Shown here one piece after another: positions 34,226 to 41,181 of a stretch of DNA of 41,181 nucleotides; the first letter of the stretch is position 1; each line of letters starts with the position of its first letter. Location of the stretch: contig PLAH01000150.1 of NCBI GenBank assembly GCA_003134045.1, positions 1 through 41,181 on the forward strand, in the 5' to 3' direction. The position numbers were made by a program, and so were the translations under genes. The notes beneath the pieces were generated by a model. It saw only the letters and a list, made by a program, of their open reading frames with translations. It was not told where the DNA came from and did not search any database. The DNA comes from Gammaproteobacteria bacterium (GTDB lineage Bacteria > Pseudomonadota > Gammaproteobacteria > Steroidobacterales > Steroidobacteraceae).

Positions 34226-34693
34226 ATGAAGCGCACATCTCCAGAGGTTGCAGGGTTCTCGCTGATCGAATTGATCGTGGCAATGCTCATCACGGCCATC
34301 CTTGCGTCGATCGCGATCCCTGCTTATTCATCGTACGTACGTAAATCTCGACGAACGGAAGCAAAAACCGCCGTGCTCGATCTGGCGAGCCTCGAGGAGC
34401 GGTTTTTCAGCGTCAACAATACCTACACCACCGATTCCGCGAGTCTGGGTTACCCAGCCGGCAACAATTGGCCGTACACCCTTGCGAGCGGCTACTACAC
34501 TATCGCGAGCCCGGCCATTACCCCACCGTCCACCACGGGGCCGGCTACTTTCACCTTGACGGTCACCGTCGTGCCGAATACCGATCAGGCCAAGGATACG
34601 CAATGCGTTTCGTTTGCCGTCAATTCAGCCGGAGTCCAATCGGCATCGTCGTCGACCTTGTCGCCCGACCCCAACACCACGTGCTGGCGCTGA
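34226..34693 (+). CDS. pilE: Type IV pilin-like protein PilE
   Basis: A 155-residue prepilin, last gene of the pilus operon and 17 bp after pilY1. The cleavage site is G10 in VAGFSLIELIVAMLITAILASIAIPAY, with E at +5, followed by YVRKSRRTEAKTAVLDLASLEERFF typical of PilE minor pilins, and a C-terminal cysteine pair (C in DTQCVSFAV and near the end, TTCWR). I chose ATG 34226 because it gives the normal short leader; GTG 34190 would add 12 residues and overlap pilY1. It is convergent with the sensor kinase gene, which ends 18 bp away. Confidence 0.9.
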   Translation: MKRTSPEVAGFSLIELIVAMLITAILASIAIPAYSSYVRKSRRTEAKTAVLDLASLEERFFSVNNTYTTDSASLGYPAGNNWPYTLASGYYTIASPAITPPSTTGPATFTLTVTVVPNTDQAKDTQCVSFAVNSAGVQSASSSTLSPDPNTTCWR

Positions 34694-34711
34694 GGCGGGC
34701 TCCCCGCTGAG

Positions 34712-36058
34712 TCAACCTAACGGAAATTGAATCGAGACGCGAGTTCCCGGTCCTTTCTGTCTCGCGCTGATCGCTAATTGCGCGCCGTAGATCTGCGCGA
34801 TTTCGTCGACTATCGCGAGGCCCAAACCGCTGCCGTGGCCCGGAGAATTCGGCAAGCGGTAGAATCTCTGCCGCACCCGCTGCCGCTCCTCTTCCGGTAT
34901 GCCTGGACCCGTGTCTTCCACGGCGAGATGAGCTTTGCCTGTTTTCTGTCGAACGCTGACGGTGACGCTGCCTCCCTTGGGCGTGTACTTCAGCGCGTTG
35001 TCGATCAGATTGCTCAGAAGATCGTCGATCAGCGCTGGGTCGGCGAGTATAGCGGCGGCCTCAACGTCGATGCCTAAATCGATGTTCGATTGCAAGGCCC
35101 GGTCGATGAATTTGGCGGCTACTTCCTTGACGATGTTGTCGAGTGCTACGATTTTATTTTTGGCGGCGATATTCACGGAACGATCGGCTCGCGCCAGCGT
35201 CAACAATTGATTGGCCGAATGAGCAAGCTGCTTGATTCCTTCCTGCAGCGTGAGTAAGCGATCCTTGACGGGTTGCGCAGCTGGCTCTCCCATGAGGAGT
35301 TGCAGCTGTGCTTGAAGGCCGGTGATCGGCGTGCGCAGCTGGTGCGCCGTGTTGGCGATGAATTGCTGCTGTGATTGCACGGACTTCTGTAATGTGATGA
35401 ACAGGCGATTGAGCGTGACGACCACGGGTGCGATTTCGCGCGGCACCGAGGATTCGTCGATGGAGCGCAGGTCTTGGGGGGAACGGGCGGCGATTTCCTC
35501 GCGTAGTTTGCGGATGGGCCGCAGCCCCAATTGAATGCCCACCCAGACCAACACGAGGGTGATGTCGAGCTGCACGAAATCCCACAGCAGCGTGCTCATG
35601 AAGCCGTAGCGTGCCGCGGGCGCGGCCGGCGAGCGGACGTCCGCTACCGTCAGGAGAACGGCGCCCGTTGCCGTGTCGAGACGGGTGGTGAGGGCACGGA
35701 CCGTGCGGCGGTCGATCTGGGTCATCGCGATCAGTTGGCTGGTGTCGCTGCTCAAGCTGACGGGCGGCAGCAGGGCGTTTCCGGCGAGCAGGCGGCCGCG
35801 CGGATCGCGGACCGCGAACATCACCGACTCGGACGATGGCAGCGCCGGCGACGGCGATTGCGTATCGACGGCGACTTGGCCGTCCTTGGCCTGCACGTGC
35901 GCGATCAACGCACCGGTCGCCTCTTTCAACCGCCGGTCGCTGCTGATGACCCCGGGCGCGACATTGTTGAAGTAGTGCACCAGCGCGCCGCACAGGGCGA
36001 GCAGCATCAGCGGAACCGCTAGCCAGAACACCAACTGGCGGCTGATGGAGGAACTCAC
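34712..36058 (-). CDS. Two-component sensor histidine kinase, QseC/TctE-like
   Basis: A 448-residue inner-membrane kinase. There are two transmembrane segments (about 10-29 and 158-178) with a periplasmic sensor domain between them, then the dimerisation/phosphoacceptor region with H239 (IANTAHQLRTPITGLQ). The catalytic domain has the N box LSNLIDNALKYTPKGG (N350, N354), G1 box DTGPGIPEE and G2 box GHGSGLGLAIVDEI. The HAMP region is short. GTG 36058 overlaps the regulator stop (GTGA), so the two are coupled; longer readings of the frame are antisense-free shadows of the regulator. The signal is unknown. Confidence 0.92.
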   Translation of the reverse strand: MSSSISRQLVFWLAVPLMLLALCGALVHYFNNVAPGVISSDRRLKEATGALIAHVQAKDGQVAVDTQSPSPALPSSESVMFAVRDPRGRLLAGNALLPPVSLSSDTSQLIAMTQIDRRTVRALTTRLDTATGAVLLTVADVRSPAAPAARYGFMSTLLWDFVQLDITLVLVWVGIQLGLRPIRKLREEIAARSPQDLRSIDESSVPREIAPVVVTLNRLFITLQKSVQSQQQFIANTAHQLRTPITGLQAQLQLLMGEPAAQPVKDRLLTLQEGIKQLAHSANQLLTLARADRSVNIAAKNKIVALDNIVKEVAAKFIDRALQSNIDLGIDVEAAAILADPALIDDLLSNLIDNALKYTPKGGSVTVSVRQKTGKAHLAVEDTGPGIPEEERQRVRQRFYRLPNSPGHGSGLGLAIVDEIAQIYGAQLAISARQKGPGTRVSIQFPLG

Positions 36059-36726
36059 GGCGCTTTCGCTTCTTCCAGCCGGTAGCCCAGCCCGCGCAGG
36101 CTGCGAATCACGGCGGCGTCGCCGAGTTTGGCGCGGAGGCGGGAGACGTGCACTTCCACGGCGTTGGGGGTGATGTCCTGTTCGGGATTGGCGATGGCTT
36201 GTTGCACCCGCTCCTTGGGCACGATCTGGCCGGTGCGGCGTACCAGACACTCGAGCAGCAGCCACTCGCGGGCGGTGAGCTCCACTTCGGCGTCATCGAT
36301 GCTGAGCCGCCGGCCCACGAGATCGACGCGCAGGCGATTGAGCTTGATGACGCCGTCGAGCGCGCCGCTGGCGCGGCGCATGAGGGCGCGGCAGCGGGCG
36401 ACGAGTTCCGCGGGCTCGAAGGGCTTGCTCAAGAAGTCGTCGGCGCCGAGATCGAGCGCTTTGACCTTGTCGTTGAGGGTGCAGCGCGCGGTGAGCATCA
36501 GTGTCGGCAGGGTTTTGCCGGCGCTGCGCAGGCGGCGCACCAGGGTCAGCCCGTCGGCTCCCGGCAGACCCACATCGATCACCGCGAGAGCGAATTCCTC
36601 GGCCGCCAGGGCGCTCTGCGCGGCCTCGGCGCTGTTGACCCGGTGCACGGCATAGTGGGCGGCCACCAGTCCGCGGGTGATGGCGTCGGCCACGATGTCG
36701 TCGTCCTCAACGACCAGGAGCCGCAT
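36055..36726 (-). CDS. OmpR-family response regulator, QseB/TctD-like
   Basis: A 223-residue transcription regulator. The receiver domain has the acidic pocket EDDD (7-10), phosphoacceptor D51 (VIDVGLPGADG), T79 and K101 (LSKPFEP). The C-terminal winged helix has LTAREWLLLECLVRRTGQ, NAVEVHVSRLRAKLG and IRSLRGLGYRLEE. It is presumably phosphorylated by the kinase encoded by the overlapping next gene. It starts 29 bp after the stop of the TagH-like FHA gene on the same strand, so all three may be co-transcribed. Target genes cannot be seen; the convergent pilus operon is a possible but untested one. Confidence 0.94.
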   Translation of the reverse strand: MRLLVVEDDDIVADAITRGLVAAHYAVHRVNSAEAAQSALAAEEFALAVIDVGLPGADGLTLVRRLRSAGKTLPTLMLTARCTLNDKVKALDLGADDFLSKPFEPAELVARCRALMRRASGALDGVIKLNRLRVDLVGRRLSIDDAEVELTAREWLLLECLVRRTGQIVPKERVQQAIANPEQDITPNAVEVHVSRLRAKLGDAAVIRSLRGLGYRLEEAKAP

Positions 36727-36755
36727 GGCCGCTCATGTCCCCGCGCCGGGCCACG

Positions 36756-38099
36756 CTACGTCTCGCCGACGGCCTTGCTGTCCGGCTCGTTCGGGTCGTC
36801 GCGATTCGCGCCGAAGGCGCTGCGCCGCGGCGGCACCAGGGTGCGGATCTTGGCTTCGTAGGCTTTGGCGAAGGTTTCCGTGAACAAATGCGGGAAACCG
36901 TCGGCGGGGCGCTGTGCCAGACCCGAAAACATTTCGGCGTAGAGGTCCCAATACTTGCCCTTGTTCTGCGTTCCGAACACCCCGCGCTTGCCGACGCGGT
37001 CGAACCGCTCTTCCAATTCCTTGGGGTCGACGCGCTCCAGGAACTCCTCGAATGCGGCCCGCATGGCGGTGAGCGATGCCACATTCTGCGCCTTCAGCTC
37101 GCGGAAGTTGTGGCGAATGGCTTCGACCGAGCCTGCGCGCGTGGACACGGTGGTCAACAGGCGAACCAGGGCCTCATCCACGCCCTGCGAGAAATTCAGC
37201 GGCGACTCGGGGCCGTCATCGGCCTGCGCAGCGATGCGAAATCGGTTACGGAACTCGTTGCGGTTGTGATTGAGGTCCATCAGCCCCAACACCGATTCGC
37301 GCAGCAGCTGGCCGGCAAGCTGCAGTGCGGCGGCGCGCGCGTCGGGGGTGATGGAGCGCGGGTCGACGCCGGCGCCGCGGCAGAAGGCGGTGAGGCCGAT
37401 GTCGAAATCGCCGTCGAACAGCACCGGCGATTGCGAACGGGACAGCGGTGAGTTCGCACCGCCCTGGCCGGGCGGCGCGGCGTCGACGACGTTGGCCACT
37501 TTGCCGTCCACTTTGAGCGGACGCGTCATCATGTGCCATGGGGTACCCAGGCTGTCATCCGGCGCGTCGCGCAGAGCACTGGCCGGTCCGACTTTCTGGC
37601 CGTAGGCATCGCGCGGCCGCACGCCGGAGTCGAGCTCCGTCAGATCGCTGGACTCCAGCAGTTCGCTCAAATCGAGATCCGCGCCCAGATCGTTGGCGGT
37701 GGACTTTCTGACGGCCGAGGAGGGCGATTGGCCGTCGTACGCGACGATGGCGCTCTCGTCGGGCGGGAAGTCGTTGCCCTTGTCGATGCTGACCAGCAAT
37801 TCGTATTCGCCCAAGCGCACGTAATCGCCGTCTTTCAGCTGGTAATCGTGGTACTTGCCGAGCGGTACCTGGGCACCGTTGACGAAGGTGCCGTTCGAAC
37901 TCGTGTCCACGAGCACGTAGACGCCGGCCCGAAAGTCGACCCGGGCATGTTTGCCCGAGAGGTATCGCTCGGGGTCGGGTAGAATCCACTCATTGTCGGT
38001 GCCGCGGCCGATACTGCCGCCGTGCACACCGAACACTTTGGTTGAGGCTGTTCCTAGGCGGATTCCATGTTCGCTGACAACGCTTAAGCGCAAGGTCAT
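36756..38099 (-). CDS. FHA domain protein, TagH-like (type VI secretion-associated)
   Basis: A 447-residue protein with an N-terminal forkhead-associated domain (about 5-110): GGSIGRGTDNEWILPDPERYLSGKHARV and SSNGTFVNG give the phosphothreonine-binding residues. A disordered Asp/Ser/Pro linker follows (about 115-245), and then a conserved C-terminal domain (about 250-430, ITPDARAAALQLAGQLLRE, NEFRNRFRI, FEEFLERVDPKELEERFD, YAEMFSGLAQ) like that of TagH proteins of type VI secretion clusters. No other type VI gene lies in the window, so the role may be separate. I chose ATG 38099; the frame starts five codons earlier at a TTG. Confidence 0.85.
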   Translation of the reverse strand: MTLRLSVVSEHGIRLGTASTKVFGVHGGSIGRGTDNEWILPDPERYLSGKHARVDFRAGVYVLVDTSSNGTFVNGAQVPLGKYHDYQLKDGDYVRLGEYELLVSIDKGNDFPPDESAIVAYDGQSPSSAVRKSTANDLGADLDLSELLESSDLTELDSGVRPRDAYGQKVGPASALRDAPDDSLGTPWHMMTRPLKVDGKVANVVDAAPPGQGGANSPLSRSQSPVLFDGDFDIGLTAFCRGAGVDPRSITPDARAAALQLAGQLLRESVLGLMDLNHNRNEFRNRFRIAAQADDGPESPLNFSQGVDEALVRLLTTVSTRAGSVEAIRHNFRELKAQNVASLTAMRAAFEEFLERVDPKELEERFDRVGKRGVFGTQNKGKYWDLYAEMFSGLAQRPADGFPHLFTETFAKAYEAKIRTLVPPRRSAFGANRDDPNEPDSKAVGET

Positions 38100-38143
38100 G
38101 TCTGCTCGCTCCAACGGGTCCGAGGGTTTGCGCTAAGTGCCCG

Positions 38144-38149
38144 TATAAT
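38144..38149 (+). promoter_or_regulatory. Predicted -10 element of the DUF1820 gene
   Basis: A perfect TATAAT lies 36 bp before the DUF1820 start codon. The matching -35 position (GAGGGT region) is not a good match to TTGACA, so this is a partial promoter call. Transcription would start near 38156, leaving a leader of about 29 nt with GGGAG 8 nt before the ATG. Confidence 0.45.
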
Positions 38150-38184
38150 ATGGTGAAATGCTAGCAATGCCGGGAGCCTACTAA

Positions 38185-38526
38185 ATGGCCGCGAGTCACA
38201 TTTTCAAAGTTCTGTTCGTGAATCAAGGCAAGGTCTATGAGATCTACGCCCGCAAGGTGAGCCACGGCAGCCTTTTCGGCTTCATCGAGGTCGAGGAACT
38301 CGTGTTCGGCGAGCGGTCGAGCGTCGTCGTGGACCCCACCGAGGAGAGGATCAAGGCGGAGTTCCATGAGGTGAAGCGCACGTATTTGCCCATGCATTCG
38401 GTGCTGCGGATCGACGAAGTCAAGAAGCAAGGAGTCAGCAAGATCGTCGCCCTCGAGGGCTCCAACGTGTCGCAGTTTCCCGTTCCGATTTACACGCCGG
38501 GCGGGGACTCGAACGTGCGCAAGTAG
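38185..38526 (+). CDS. DUF1820 family protein
   Basis: A 113-residue cytosolic protein recognised as DUF1820, a small gammaproteobacterial family of unknown function. Motifs seen are FKVLFVNQGKVYEIYARKV, GFIEVEELVFGE, VVVDPTEERIKAEF and RTYLPMHSVLRIDEVKKQG. GGGAG precedes ATG 38185 by 8 nt. The family is often found near purL; here purL starts 48 bp downstream. No catalytic motif is visible, and the charged, regular strand pattern suggests a small single-domain fold. Confidence 0.92.
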   Translation: MAASHIFKVLFVNQGKVYEIYARKVSHGSLFGFIEVEELVFGERSSVVVDPTEERIKAEFHEVKRTYLPMHSVLRIDEVKKQGVSKIVALEGSNVSQFPVPIYTPGGDSNVRK

Positions 38527-38563
38527 CCCGCGGTCCGCCCCAGTTTCACTCCCCAATTTAAGT

Positions 38564-38569
38564 TAAAAT
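38564..38569 (+). promoter_or_regulatory. Possible -10 element for a leaderless purL mRNA
   Basis: TAAAAT lies 5 bp before the purL ATG, so a transcript from it would begin at or next to the A of the start codon. The 35 bp upstream hold no Shine-Dalgarno sequence. The -35 region (TTTCAC, 38544-38549) is spaced only 14 bp away, so support is weak. Confidence 0.3.
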
Positions 38570-38574
38570 TCGCC

Positions 38575-40917
38575 ATGTTCAGCTTGCTCGGCGCGCCCGC
38601 GCTGTCGCAATTCCGTCTCGATAAGCTGCTGCGGTCGCTGCAGGCGGTGGACCCGCGCATTGCCGGCGTCACCTCCCGTTACGTGCATTTCGTGGACGCC
38701 TCGCAGGCGCTCGACGCGAAGGAACTCGAGCTGCTCGGCAAACTGCTGACCTACGGGCCGCAGGGGCCGCCCGGGGCCGACCGCGGCCGGCAACTCCTGA
38801 TCACGCCCCGGACCGGGACGGTCTCGCCCTGGTCGAGCAAGGCAACCGACATCGCTCATGTGTGCGGTTTGCACCACGTCCGGCGCCTGGAGCGCGGCAC
38901 CTTGTATTTCATCGAGACCTCCGCGCAAGGGGCGGACGCCGACCTGCGTCGATGGGGAGCCCTGCTGCACGACCGCATGACCGAGTCGGTTTGGCCCGGC
39001 GCAGACTGCCTGCCCGGCTCGCTGCAGAGTTCGCAGGCGCGGCCGCTGCGGGTGGTCGAATTGGCCGGCGACGGGCATGCGGCGCTCGCGCGCGCCAATG
39101 CCGAGTGGGGCCTGGCGCTGTCCGGCGACGAAATCGACTACCTGGTGAGGGCCTTCGGCAAGCTGGGCCGCGATCCCACGGATGTGGAATTGATGATGTT
39201 CGCGCAGGCGAATTCTGAACACTGCCGGCACAAGATCTTCAATGCGCAGTTCATCGTGGACGGCGCCTCCATGCCGTATTCGCTGTTCGACATGATTCGT
39301 GCGACCTATGCCCGCAATTCCGACGGCGTGCTCTCCGCCTATCGGCACAATGCGGCCGTCATCGAAGACGCCACGGCCACGCGATTCTTCCCCGATCCTT
39401 TCACGCATCGCTACGGCGGGTCGAGCGAACCCGTCGACATCTTGATGAAGGTGGAGACGCACAATCATCCGACCGCGATCTCGCCTTTTCCGGGCGCGGC
39501 AACGGGCTCGGGCGGCGAGATTCGCGACGAGGGGGCCACCGGAACCGGCGCCAAGCCGAAGGTCGGATTGACCGGCTTCTCGGTGTCGAACCTGAAGATC
39601 CCGGGCATGCTTCAGCCCTGGGAACGGGATTTCGGCAAGCCCGACCGCATCGCTTCGGCCCTCGACATCATGATCGCGGCGCCGCTGGGCGCCGCGGCCT
39701 TCAACAACGAGTTCGGCCGTGCGGCCACCTGCGGGTACTTCCGGGTATTCGAGCAGGGCAGCGCGCCGGCCGGCGATCGGGAAGTGATCCGCGGGTATCA
39801 CAAGCCGATCATGATCGCGGGCGGCCTCGGCAACGTGCGGCGCGGCCAGGTCGAGAAGCGCGACGTCGTGGTGGGAGCCCCGCTCGTGGTCCTGGGCGGC
39901 CCCTCCATGCTCATCGGCCTGGGCGGCGGCGCGGCCTCGTCCGTCGGGAGCGGGCAGAGCTCGTCCGAACTCGATTTTGCCTCGGTGCAGCGCGGCAATC
40001 CCGAAATGCAGCGACGGGCCCAGGAGGTCATCGATCGCTGCTGGGCGATGGGTGAGGCCAATCCCATTTTGTTGATTCATGATGTGGGCGCCGGCGGGTT
40101 GTCGAACGCGCTCCCCGAAGCCATCGCCCACAGCCACCGCGGCGGCCGGATCGACTTGCGAAAAATTCCGGTGGCCGAGTCGGGGATGTCGCCCATGGAG
40201 ATCTGGTGCAACGAGGCGCAGGAGCGCTACGTGCTGGCGCTGGCGCCCGGGACCGCAGCACAGTTCGCGGCGCTGTGCGAGCGCGAGCGCTGCCCCATGG
40301 CCCTCGTCGGGGAGATCACGGCCGATGGGCTGCTCCGGGTCGACGATCCGTGGGTTGCCGAAGCGCCGGCGGACGGCCGTCCCGCGGGTCGCCGCCCCGT
40401 CGACATGCCGATCGAGGTCCTGCTGGGGAAGGCGCCGCGCATGATCCGCGACGTGCGGACCAGGGCCAAGCACTTAGGCCCGTTGACGACGGCGGGCGCG
40501 ACGATCGCGCAATCCCTGGATCGGCTGCTGTGCCTGCCGACGGTCGCGGATAAGTCGTTTCTGATCACCATCGGCGATCGGACGGTGGGGGGCCTGGTGA
40601 GCCGCGACCAGATGGTCGGCCCGTGGCAGGTCCCGGTGGCGGACGTCGCGGTCAGCCTGAGCGACTTCGAAGGCTATGCCGGCGAGGCCATGGCCATGGG
40701 AGAGCGCGCGCCCGCGGCGGTGCTGAATGCGCCGGCGTCGGGGCGGCTCGCCGTGGGCGAGGCCATCACCAACATCATGGCCGCGGATGTTCGCAGGCTC
40801 GGCGACATTCGCTTGTCGGCCAATTGGATGGCGGCGTGCGGCGAACCGGGAGAGGATGCGGATCTGTATGCGACCGTGCGCGCGGTGGGCGCCGAATTGT
40901 GCACGCCCTCGGCCTGA
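38575..40917 (+). CDS. purL: Phosphoribosylformylglycinamidine synthase, N-terminal 780 residues before an apparent frameshift
   Basis: Large single-chain FGAM synthase of purine biosynthesis (FGAR + glutamine + ATP to FGAM); E. coli PurL is about 1295 residues. Seen here are the N-terminal PurS-like domain (1 to about 150), the linker, and the first synthetase half with [34 protein letters not shown] and [14 protein letters not shown]. Next come [15 protein letters not shown] (glycine-rich loop), the central region and [14 protein letters not shown]. The reading frame ends at TGA 40917 right after VGAELC, where the family continues with [12 protein letters not shown]. That continuation is present in another frame (see next entry), so one base appears to be missing near 40903. 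ATG 38575 has no Shine-Dalgarno sequence but gives the family N-terminus. Confidence 0.93.
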   Translation: MFSLLGAPALSQFRLDKLLRSLQAVDPRIAGVTSRYVHFVDASQALDAKELELLGKLLTYGPQGPPGADRGRQLLITPRTGTVSPWSSKATDIAHVCGLHHVRRLERGTLYFIETSAQGADADLRRWGALLHDRMTESVWPGADCLPGSLQSSQARPLRVVELAGDGHAALARANAEWGLALSGDEIDYLVRAFGKLGRDPTDVELMMFAQANSEHCRHKIFNAQFIVDGASMPYSLFDMIRATYARNSDGVLSAYRHNAAVIEDATATRFFPDPFTHRYGGSSEPVDILMKVETHNHPTAISPFPGAATGSGGEIRDEGATGTGAKPKVGLTGFSVSNLKIPGMLQPWERDFGKPDRIASALDIMIAAPLGAAAFNNEFGRAATCGYFRVFEQGSAPAGDREVIRGYHKPIMIAGGLGNVRRGQVEKRDVVVGAPLVVLGGPSMLIGLGGGAASSVGSGQSSSELDFASVQRGNPEMQRRAQEVIDRCWAMGEANPILLIHDVGAGGLSNALPEAIAHSHRGGRIDLRKIPVAESGMSPMEIWCNEAQERYVLALAPGTAAQFAALCERERCPMALVGEITADGLLRVDDPWVAEAPADGRPAGRRPVDMPIEVLLGKAPRMIRDVRTRAKHLGPLTTAGATIAQSLDRLLCLPTVADKSFLITIGDRTVGGLVSRDQMVGPWQVPVADVAVSLSDFEGYAGEAMAMGERAPAAVLNAPASGRLAVGEAITNIMAADVRRLGDIRLSANWMAACGEPGEDADLYATVRAVGAELCTPSA

Positions 40918-41181
40918 CCATCCCGGTGGGCAAGGACTCGCTGTCCATGCGCACCGCCTGGACCGATGAGCGCGGGGCGCACGCCGTGCTCGCGCCCGTG
41001 TCCCTCATCATCTCGGCCTTCGCGCCCGTGCGCGACGCGCGGCGCACCCTGACGCCGCAACTCGACCTCAGCGGCGAGTCGCGCCTGCTGCTCATCGATC
41101 TGGGCGAGGGCCGGAACCGCCTGGGCGGATCCTGCTGGGCGCAGGTGCTGGAGCGCGCCGGCGGAGAGCCCGCGGATCTGT
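40905..41181 (+). pseudogene. purL: purL continuation in a shifted frame, cut by window edge
   Basis: Frame beginning at 40905 reads [19 protein letters not shown], then VLAPVSLIISAFAPV and GRNRLGGSCWAQVLER, the normal PurL sequence after the 'ELC' at the end of the preceding reading frame. It stays open to the window edge. Joining needs one extra base between 40902 and 40905, for example ACG to CACG. The remaining synthetase part and the C-terminal glutaminase domain lie beyond the window. This may be a real mutation, a programmed event or a sequence error. Confidence 0.85.

Noticed and set aside
40895..40910. Programmed frameshift in purL
   Set aside because: No slippery heptamer or homopolymer at the site, and no known programmed shift in this family; a mutation or sequence error is simpler.

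Overview
The window is GC-rich, densely packed bacterial chromosome. The gene set (FimT-PilV-PilW-PilX-PilY1-PilE minor-pilin operon, RhtA-type exporter, DUF1820 gene next to the long single-chain PurL, soluble FdsGBA formate dehydrogenase, several TonB-dependent receptors, a TagH-like FHA protein) points to a gammaproteobacterium. Affinity to the Xanthomonadales/Steroidobacterales area is a guess from gene content. I see no tRNA, rRNA, CRISPR array, insertion sequence or phage gene.

Layout. 1-4575 (minus): fdsG-fdsB-fdsA, an NAD-linked soluble formate dehydrogenase; fdsA runs off the left edge. A sigma70-like promoter and a perfect 31-bp palindrome separate it from a divergent pirin/aldo-keto reductase pair (4802-6741). 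6766-13690: a Tat-exported SpdH-like flavoprotein on the minus strand, divergent from a run of exported proteins: a DUF885 peptidase, a two-DTG aspartic protease coupled to it, a membrane-anchored DUF3014 protein and a proline/tryptophan-rich lipoprotein. 13833-15797 (minus): an alpha-amino-acid ester hydrolase with its catalytic triad and carboxylate cluster intact. 16125-21775: small-molecule metabolism and transport, namely a PaaG-type enoyl-CoA isomerase, MmuM, 3-methyladenine glycosylase, RhtA, a ZIP metal transporter and a Cys/Met-type PLP lyase. 21822-27674: two TonB-dependent receptors in divergent units. One follows a small His/Cys DUF2946-like gene; the other is a close match to the PQQ receptor PqqU (YncD) and is followed by a Gly/His/Tyr-rich secreted protein and a strong terminator.

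27850-34693 (plus) is a tightly overlapping type IV pilus minor-pilin operon. Its PilY1 carries a legume-lectin-like N-terminal region of about 400 residues, in place of the von Willebrand A domain of well-studied PilY1 proteins, ahead of the usual C-terminal beta-propeller with a calcium loop. This is the most novel-looking item in the window. A convergent minus-strand unit holds a QseBC-like two-component system and an orphan TagH-like FHA gene (34712-38099). On the right, DUF1820 precedes purL, which starts without a visible ribosome binding site. purL breaks frame at about 40903: the protein stops at residue 780, but the normal continuation is present in another frame up to the window edge. 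This is either a real mutation or a one-base sequence error.
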